This document shows, one piece after another, positions 1 through 4,202 of a DNA stretch of 9,173 nt; position 1 is the first letter of the stretch, and each line of letters begins with the position of its first letter. Made by a program: the position numbers and the translations under genes. A model generated the notes under the pieces. That model was not told the DNA's origin. It saw only the letters and a list, made by a program, of their open reading frames with translations, and did no database searches. Location: positions 1 through 9,173 of the forward strand of contig JAUVGS010000046.1 of NCBI GenBank assembly GCA_030593665.1. Reading direction: 5' to 3'. This DNA is from Chitinivibrionales bacterium (GTDB taxonomy: Bacteria; Fibrobacterota; Chitinivibrionia; Chitinivibrionales; JANQEN01).

Positions 1-117
1 TATATTCCCAAATTCCCTTATAAAATTCTGTATACTTTAAACAAAGAAAGAATCATTGTTTGGGCTATCGCTCATATGCATAGAAAACCGTGGTATTGGC
101 AGTCAAGAATGCGCTAA
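1..117 (+). CDS. RelE/ParE-family toxin, C-terminal fragment (cut by window edge)
   Basis: Frame 1 is open from base 1 and ends at TAA 115-117, giving 38 residues. The visible protein has the pattern FPYKILY, then a short polar turn, then IIVWAIAHMHRKPWYW. This is the typical end of RelE/ParE-superfamily toxins: an F-P-Y-x-I-x-Y strand, a hydrophobic strand, then A-x-A-H-x-x-R-x-P-x-Y-W. Members are usually about 90-100 residues, so roughly the last 40% is present. Family toxins act as ribosome-dependent mRNA nucleases (RelE type) or gyrase inhibitors (ParE type). The H-x-x-R-K-P-x-Y-W ending is more typical of ParE-like proteins, but the fragment does not decide the activity. A partner antitoxin would be expected upstream, outside the window. 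No antitoxin-like gene follows in 118-402. The match is by recognised motif only. Confidence 0.75.
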   Translation, partial: YIPKFPYKILYTLNKERIIVWAIAHMHRKPWYWQSRMR

Positions 118-232
118 CAAAATAATTGATCAGATGCCTAAAACCGAGGCGTTTTGGAAGGATTCACCTTTTATGAAGTTTCATATTATTACGGGTGTTT
201 GTGCCCTTTAACCGGCACTGCTCATTATTGGA

Positions 233-251
233 GTTGACACTTCGTGTCAAC
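233..251. repeat. Perfect 8-bp inverted repeat (hairpin)
   Basis: GTTGACAC at 233-240 and its exact complement GTGTCAAC at 244-251 are separated by TTC. RNA from either strand would form a tight 8-bp stem. It lies 115 bp after the toxin stop codon and is not followed by a T-tract, so it is not a classical intrinsic terminator. It could be an operator dyad, an mRNA 3'-end stabiliser or part of a dispersed repeat. Confidence 0.6.
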
Positions 252-259
252 GGCTCAAT

Positions 260-283
260 CGGGTCGGCTCAACGCCCGCCCCG
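260..283. repeat. GC-rich imperfect hairpin
   Basis: CGGG (260-263) pairs with CCCG (280-283), C265 with G278, and GGC (266-268) with GCC (274-276), around the loop TCAAC. This gives eight pairs with one mismatch and one bulged base. It sits 8 bp after the perfect hairpin at 233-251. The octamer CGGCTCAA occurs at 251-258 and again at 265-272, so the two structures share a short direct repeat. No function is recognised. Confidence 0.4.
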
Positions 284-330
284 TTCAACAAAACACCCCA
301 CCAAAAACCAACCCCAATTCTCCCATTTTT
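273..330 (+). terminator. C-rich, G-poor tract, candidate Rho-utilisation (rut) region
   Basis: These 58 bases contain 27 C and only 3 G on the plus strand, and 286-317 consists only of A and C. A long unstructured C-rich, G-poor RNA downstream of a gene is the usual signature of a rut site, where Rho loads to end transcription. Here it would end the toxin transcript before the gene at 403. The opposite strand has several G-runs, but most loops are too long for a standard quadruplex. This is inferred from composition alone. Confidence 0.3.
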
Positions 331-342
331 AGAATTATTCCT

Positions 343-371
343 TTGCAGGCACAATGAATCTTGTATATTTT
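343..371 (+). promoter_or_regulatory. Weak candidate promoter for the gene at 403
   Basis: TTGCAG (343-348) is followed, after 17 bases, by TATTTT (366-371). An alternative -10 is TATATT (364-369) with a short 15-base spacer. Either would start transcription about 25 bases before the ATG at 403. The match is much weaker than the two promoters near 4100, so this is a candidate only. Confidence 0.3.
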
Positions 372-402
372 TTCTTAGTCCTGAACAAAAGATGTTTCCA
401 TT

Positions 403-1434
403 ATGAAAATTACATCATTTAAAATAAGCTTTTTCCTTGTAATAATACTTTGCCTGATGAGTGTTGATACTACCTATGCAAAAAAAAGGAAGAAAAAGGT
501 AAAACGTAAATACAGGGGTATTGTGATCAAAAAAGTTGAGCAGAGACCGGATACGCTCAAACCGGTTAAAAAAAAGATAGAAACTTTTCCCGACCCGGTT
601 ACAATTCCCGTCTCGGAATGGACAGGTAAAAAGTTCAGGCTGCTTGAGAGAACCAGGATGTTTCAAGAATACGGTTATGAATTATATACCTCACCTCAAT
701 TCTCAAAGGGTAAAACGCCAACGGACTCCCGCATTGCACATGCCAACCATCGCTTGAAATATGATCTCTTTAAGGGCACAACTATTACTGCGACGGCAGT
801 AACGGAGATGGATAAGAATGCATATCATATCACCTTTACATCCGATACGATGGATTTAGTAATGTACGGTAAAGCAAGTAAAGGCATTATTGAAGGCATT
901 GCGCTCTTCAGTGACTATGGGGAAGCTGAAAAGCGCTGGAAAGGAAAAACTATCTTTTCACGACGCCGCAGTATAGAAACCTATGATTCGGTTGCCTCAT
1001 GTTTTTCCAGCGTTAAATTGTCTATTACCGAACCGTTGAAAGTCGTGGCTATCCGGTGGGGTATTACACCTCTGCCGCCGAAATCATTATGGCTTATTGT
1101 CGCACGGAAGAACGGTTCCCGTGGATTCATTCCTATCAATTACAGTTGGACCAATGTTTTACGGGAAGAAGGTACTGAAAAGCTCCCTTGGGGAAAGGAT
1201 ATCTTTGAGCATGATCCGCGTGAGATATATGCCTGGGAAGAGTATATCTGGGAGACCATTGACAACCATAACATCTGCACGAATATGACTACTGAACAGG
1301 TTCGCTTTTCATGGGGTGAACCGAAGGACAAAAAAACAGAAAAGGCTGGAGATGGTAAAGAGATAACAACCTACATGTACAGCGGTAAGACACTCAGGTT
1401 TGTAAACGATACCTTGAGGAGTACCGTAGAATAA
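403..1434 (+). CDS. Secreted protein of unknown function with BamE-like C-terminus
   Basis: I do not recognise the 343-residue protein as a whole. Residues 1-26 are a signal peptide: a basic start, the core FFLVIILCLM, and likely cleavage after T-Y-A at 26. The mature part begins with a very basic stretch (KKRKKKVKRK, 27-36) and contains no lipobox cysteine. The middle (about 68-200) is probably beta-rich and has two W-x-G-K motifs (73 and 179). Residues about 205-247 resemble a bacterial SH3-like fold (WLIVARKNGSRGFIPI). Residues 290-343 follow the BamE/SmpA/OmlA pattern: MT-x-EQV-x(3)-WG-x-P, a polar loop, then T-x-Y-x-Y and LRFVNDTL. A periplasmic or envelope role is inferred from this and from the bamD-like gene nearby. 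The Shine-Dalgarno sequence is poor (AAAGATG). The gene converges on nadD. That it is a real gene is near certain; the fold assignments are tentative. Confidence 0.85.
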   Translation: MKITSFKISFFLVIILCLMSVDTTYAKKRKKKVKRKYRGIVIKKVEQRPDTLKPVKKKIETFPDPVTIPVSEWTGKKFRLLERTRMFQEYGYELYTSPQFSKGKTPTDSRIAHANHRLKYDLFKGTTITATAVTEMDKNAYHITFTSDTMDLVMYGKASKGIIEGIALFSDYGEAEKRWKGKTIFSRRRSIETYDSVASCFSSVKLSITEPLKVVAIRWGITPLPPKSLWLIVARKNGSRGFIPINYSWTNVLREEGTEKLPWGKDIFEHDPREIYAWEEYIWETIDNHNICTNMTTEQVRFSWGEPKDKKTEKAGDGKEITTYMYSGKTLRFVNDTLRSTVE

Positions 1435-1494
1435 ATGTAGCCGTTCATGGTTTGGAATTTATTGGTCAGGCTTTAAAGTAGGCGTACCAATTTC

Positions 1495-1511
1495 AGCGTT
1501 CTGCGAACGCT
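1495..1511. terminator. Hairpin between convergent genes, possible bidirectional terminator
   Basis: AGCGTTC (1495-1501) and GAACGCT (1505-1511) form a perfect 7-bp stem around the loop TGC. It is the only clear structure between the plus-strand gene ending at 1434 and the minus-strand nadD ending at 1523. That position fits a shared terminator. There is no good T-tract on either side, so the efficiency is doubtful. Confidence 0.4.
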
Positions 1512-1522
1512 TACGAATAAAT

Positions 1523-2131
1523 TTACTTCTGATAAAGCTTATTCTTCTGAATATAGAGAGCGACCTTTTCAGGCAGCATATATCTGCAGGACTTTCCTCC
1601 TTTGATATGTGATCTCAATTTTGATGAACTGATTCCCCACTCCGGCGAGGGAAACGAGATAACCTCAGTTTCGGACAACTCGACAGGTATTCGCATTGCA
1701 TACCCCGGCCGGTGAGCTACACACAAGGTCACCATGGCAAGAATTCCTTTATACCGGTTCCAGGTACGAATCTCGGATAAATTATCAGATCCGATAATAA
1801 AATAGAGCGCAGCATCGGGATGTATCTCCTTTAATGCATGCACAGTGTCAATGGTAAACGAAATACCACCCCGTTTAATTTCTCCATCCCATATACAAAA
1901 TTTACTATTTCCCATAATAGCACTTTTAAGCATAGAAAGACGGTGACGGGCAGGTACCGTTATGGTCTGTTTCTTATGCGGCTGGATATTCGCAGGAATA
2001 AAAAAAACTTTGTGAAGTGAGAAATGTTCGCAGGCTAATTGGGCAACAGCTAAATGCCCATTATGAACAGGATCAAAACTGCCGCCCAAAATGCCTATTC
2101 GCGATAATGGAGTTGTTACCACCGTATCCAT
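1523..2131 (-). CDS. nadD: Nicotinate-nucleotide adenylyltransferase
   Basis: The 202-residue protein is a full-length NadD. The enzyme joins nicotinate mononucleotide and ATP to form deamido-NAD and pyrophosphate in cytoplasmic NAD synthesis. The N-terminus carries the nucleotidyltransferase signature GGSFDPVHNGH (residues 16-26), whose H23-x-G-H26 binds the ATP phosphates. Further family marks are the FIPA-x(4)-PHK segment (44-53), IGSDN (113-117), the W-x-R-Y-x-x-I segment (124-130) and the C-terminal ISSSKLR (167-173), a second nucleotide-binding signature. The ATG at 2131 leaves 16 bases after the bamD-like stop and has a weak Shine-Dalgarno sequence, so translation may depend on the upstream gene. 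It is the last visible gene of the minus-strand unit. nadD in other bacteria often lies with obgE, proBA or rsfS, so this envelope-gene context is less usual. Confidence 0.95.
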   Translation of the reverse strand: MDTVVTTPLSRIGILGGSFDPVHNGHLAVAQLACEHFSLHKVFFIPANIQPHKKQTITVPARHRLSMLKSAIMGNSKFCIWDGEIKRGGISFTIDTVHALKEIHPDAALYFIIGSDNLSEIRTWNRYKGILAMVTLCVAHRPGYAMRIPVELSETEVISFPSPEWGISSSKLRSHIKGGKSCRYMLPEKVALYIQKNKLYQK

Positions 2132-2147
2132 CCAAAGAAGTGGTTAT

Positions 2148-2966
2148 CTACAGGGATGTCTTTTCTTCGTCTCTATTCTCCGAAGGTATCTTTTGTAATT
2201 CACTATCATCAGGTTTATCAATTCGACTGAGTAGTATCTGCGCCTTCTTTTTAACTTCACCATCGGCATCAGACGATAGTAACGTATTTAATACTGCCAC
2301 AGCCTCACCCGGACGGCTCACCCTAATAAGATTTTTAGCCAGGGACAACTGACAGTCGGGAATATATGACGATTGCGGGAAATTTTCAATGATAATTCGA
2401 TAATACACAATTGCTGCATCAAATTTATCAATCTTTTCATAAAACCGTGCATTCATGAACTCTTTTTTTACTAACTTCTCCCGGCATTCTGTGAGATATT
2501 TTTCTGCACTGTCAACAAAATGACTTTTGGGGAACATTTCAACAAAGTCCTCAAAATCCCTGATAGCTTCACGTGTTTTTACCTGATCACGTTCATATGA
2601 ATTCGATTCCTTGTAATTACAGATGCCAAGAAGAAAATGAGCTTCTTCACTAAAAGACGAATTAGGAAAATCCTGAATAAGTATTTCAAATTCTATACTC
2701 GCCTGTATTGGTTGCTTTGTGGCCAGATATGCCTTACCGAGAAAATAGAGCGCGGTATCCATTGCTGCATGACCGGTACAATTCATCTTGACTTGGTCTA
2801 AAATAGTCTTTACATCATTGTAACGCTTTTTTTTATACCGTGCTTGTGCACGTTCTATCTTTGCCGAACAATCAAAACGCTTTGCCCTTTTTTTAGCGAA
2901 TGTATTCTCAACACCCAAAAAAAGCAGTATAAAAATAACGACTATTGATAGTATTCTGTCTCTCAT
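2148..2966 (-). CDS. bamD: BamD-like TPR outer-membrane assembly protein, non-lipidated form
   Basis: The 272-residue protein is a tetratricopeptide protein of the BamD/YfiO type. BamD works with BamA to insert beta-barrel proteins into the outer membrane. After a signal peptide (1-24, core ILSIVVIFILLFLG, cleavage after TFA), helical TPR pairs run from about 35 to 248. The best BamD mark is RDQ-x(3)-REAIRDFEDFVEMFP (127-146), followed by a second repeat with IIIENFPQSSY (191-201). Family members are about 240-290 residues. Classical BamD is a lipoprotein, but no lipobox cysteine is present here, so the mature protein should be soluble in the periplasm or held by partners. I chose ATG 2966 because it gives a normal signal peptide and has AGGGA upstream. 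An in-frame ATG at 3032 also has a fair Shine-Dalgarno sequence (AAGGGG), but would put 22 extra residues before the signal. Second gene of the cpoB-like/bamD/nadD unit. Confidence 0.82.
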   Translation of the reverse strand: MRDRILSIVVIFILLFLGVENTFAKKRAKRFDCSAKIERAQARYKKKRYNDVKTILDQVKMNCTGHAAMDTALYFLGKAYLATKQPIQASIEFEILIQDFPNSSFSEEAHFLLGICNYKESNSYERDQVKTREAIRDFEDFVEMFPKSHFVDSAEKYLTECREKLVKKEFMNARFYEKIDKFDAAIVYYRIIIENFPQSSYIPDCQLSLAKNLIRVSRPGEAVAVLNTLLSSDADGEVKKKAQILLSRIDKPDDSELQKIPSENRDEEKTSL

Positions 2967-3090
2967 AGGTAGTATCCCTGTTGACAAGTACGATAGCTCC
3001 TGGATAACATTGTATAAAAGCAGAACGGTCATTGGGATGCCCCTTCTGCTTAAAACACTGTAATCTGCATGAACGATTTTGTTTGAATTG

Positions 3091-3120
3091 TTGATAACTT
3101 TTAATAAATTGCACTATAAT
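3091..3120 (+). promoter_or_regulatory. Near-consensus sigma70-type promoter facing away from the operon
   Basis: TTGATA (3091-3096), an 18-base spacer and a perfect TATAAT (3115-3120) are read on the plus strand. Quality equals that of the promoters at 4077-4105 and 4144-4172. No plus-strand gene lies ahead before 4203, so a transcript from here would be a small RNA or an antisense RNA over the cpoB-like gene. The region is A+T rich, so a chance match is possible. Confidence 0.4.
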
Positions 3121-3144
3121 ATACTGTATGCGGGAATAAAACGG

Positions 3145-3182
3145 GTTAACAATACACTGGTGTGCACGCAACAGATTGTTAC
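3145..3182. repeat. Imperfect inverted repeat in the cpoB-bamD gap
   Basis: GTTAACAAT (3145-3153) can pair with ATTGTTAC (3175-3182), leaving one bulged T and a 21-base loop that itself contains ACAC/GTGT. It lies in the 268-bp gap between the cpoB-like stop and the bamD-like start. The gap has no tRNA or convincing small gene. The structure is weak and may be chance, but it could affect transcript stability between the two genes or end an RNA from the 3091-3120 promoter. Confidence 0.25.
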
Positions 3183-3234
3183 ATATTACGCACATAGGGC
3201 GGAATTTATTGAGCGGGAAAATGCCGGGAAAAAA

Positions 3235-4035
3235 TTATTGGCTAATCTCAGCAAGGTATTTTTTTGCACGGGGAACATATTCACTGCCCGGATACCTGTT
3301 TGTCAACCGTTTGAACTCATCGGCAGCCATGCCGTTCTTCCCCATTCTTAAATAACTGAGTCCTAATTTCAACTGTGCATCATCTGCTTTTGATGTGTTC
3401 TTATATTTGAATACTTTATTGAAAGAAGCAATCGCGTTTGCATAGTCACCCTTTGCATAGTAGCATTCACCGATCCAATACTGCGCTTTATCACGATAGT
3501 CACCTTCCGGAAATTTCTTTAACAGATCGGTAAACAGCTCCATCGCCTTATCATAGGTGCGTTTATCAAATGTCCGCAAGGCACTCTGGTAATGATCATA
3601 TTCAGATGACGTTATCAGGGATGACGCATCAGACGGTGAAAATACCGCAGATTTCTTCTTTTTCCTGCCGACACGGATCTGGGGAAGGATTTCAATAGCC
3701 GCCATCTGCTCATGAAGATCCTTAAATGCCTCTATCAGCAATGAAAGCCGGTTTTCAAGCTCCTCAATTTTGGCTAACGATACACTTGACACCTCTTCAG
3801 ACAGAACCATCAGACGATGATCAATGTCCGCAAGTTTTGTATTAATCATCTGTACATCAATCTTTGCTTCCTGTGCAAGTTTCAGCGCCTCTTCCGAATA
3901 TTCCTTCACCTGTACCACATCAATTTCAGGAAGCAGCGTTTCACTTTCAAGCTGATTAAGAGAAGAACCACAGCCAACACATACTCCTGCAAGGGTTACT
4001 GCAAGGATCATTTTAAGATAATCTCTCTTTTCCAT
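3235..4035 (-). CDS. cpoB: CpoB/YbgF-like Tol-Pal accessory TPR protein, probable lipoprotein
   Basis: The 266-residue protein has the CpoB/YbgF layout: an export signal, a coiled coil, then C-terminal tetratricopeptide repeats. In proteobacteria CpoB links Tol-Pal with peptidoglycan synthesis at division. Residues 1-21 form a signal (MEKRDYLKM, then ILAVTLAGVCVG) ending at Cys22. G-C at the cut suggests lipidation, although Cys at -3 is unusual. Residues about 45-112 are heptad-like, consistent with the coiled-coil part. A basic linker (RKKKK, 124-128) precedes three repeats (about 147-180, 184-216, 220-253) of the form A-x-x-x-F-x-x-L-x-x-x-[FY]P. I chose ATG 4035 because AAGGTG lies 6 bases upstream. 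The longer TTG start at 4071 falls at the predicted transcription start from 4077-4105. First gene of a unit with the bamD-like gene and nadD. The symbol is by architecture; no tolB or pal is visible. Confidence 0.75.
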   Translation of the reverse strand: MEKRDYLKMILAVTLAGVCVGCGSSLNQLESETLLPEIDVVQVKEYSEEALKLAQEAKIDVQMINTKLADIDHRLMVLSEEVSSVSLAKIEELENRLSLLIEAFKDLHEQMAAIEILPQIRVGRKKKKSAVFSPSDASSLITSSEYDHYQSALRTFDKRTYDKAMELFTDLLKKFPEGDYRDKAQYWIGECYYAKGDYANAIASFNKVFKYKNTSKADDAQLKLGLSYLRMGKNGMAADEFKRLTNRYPGSEYVPRAKKYLAEISQ

Positions 4036-4076
4036 AACAAACACCTTATTTAAGGGTAGAATAACTCTCAACGTTA

Positions 4077-4105
4077 ATTATATATTGAAGGGAACTGCTG
4101 GTCAA
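4077..4105 (-). promoter_or_regulatory. Strong sigma70-type promoter for the cpoB-bamD-nadD unit
   Basis: On the minus strand TTGACC (complement of 4100-4105), a 17-base spacer and a perfect TATAAT (complement of 4077-4082) are present. Transcription should start near 4070, giving a leader of about 35 bases before ATG 4035. This also argues against the TTG start at 4071. The -35 boxes of this promoter and the opposite one at 4144 are 38 bp apart, leaving room for a shared regulator. I see no clear operator dyad there. Confidence 0.7.
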
Positions 4106-4143
4106 TACAGCCTCTTATTATATCGTCATTTACAGCATATTTC

Positions 4144-4172
4144 TTGAAGCTTTTTATACAAGGTGTTATATT
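4144..4172 (+). promoter_or_regulatory. Sigma70-type promoter for the lptFG-receiver-cyclase unit
   Basis: TTGAAG (4144-4149), a 17-base spacer and TATATT (4167-4172) are followed by a GGAGG ribosome-binding sequence at 4185-4189 and the ATG at 4203. The predicted start near 4179 gives a short leader of about 24 bases. GGAGG is 13 bases from the ATG, which is longer than usual. No other start codon fits better, since the ATG begins directly before the first membrane segment. Confidence 0.65.
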
Positions 4173-4202
4173 ACTCCTTATAACGGAGGCGGTTAACCTA
4201 CA

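Noticed and set aside
137..157. Stem CC(T)AAAAC with GTTTTGG just after the toxin gene, possible terminator
   Set aside because: It is a weak A/T-rich stem with a bulge and no following T-tract.
134..211. 25-codon plus-strand frame starting ATGCCTAAAACC
   Set aside because: It has no ribosome-binding sequence, no recognisable motif and no conserved context, and frames of this length are common by chance.
111..290. Possible integron attC site after the toxin stop (GCTAACAAAAT resembles the start of an attC)
   Set aside because: An attC needs a matching GTTRRRY core downstream. No such heptamer pairing with the first core is found up to 402; the GTT-containing words present (GTTGACA, GTTCAAC, GTTTGTG) do not fit.
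480..487. Run of eight A in the gene at 403 as a phase-variation or slippage site
   Set aside because: It falls where lysine codons follow the signal peptide. A run this short is common in such coding sequence, and the frame is intact.
3226..3253. Intrinsic terminator at the cpoB-like stop (short stem then TAATTTTTT on the minus strand)
   Set aside because: The stem has only five pairs with a bulge and lies partly in the coding end. It is too weak to claim, and bamD downstream has no clear promoter of its own.
3079..3351. 90-codon plus-strand open frame across the cpoB-bamD gap
   Set aside because: Half of it is antisense to the cpoB-like coding region, it overlaps the candidate -10 region, and its translation has no domain-like pattern.
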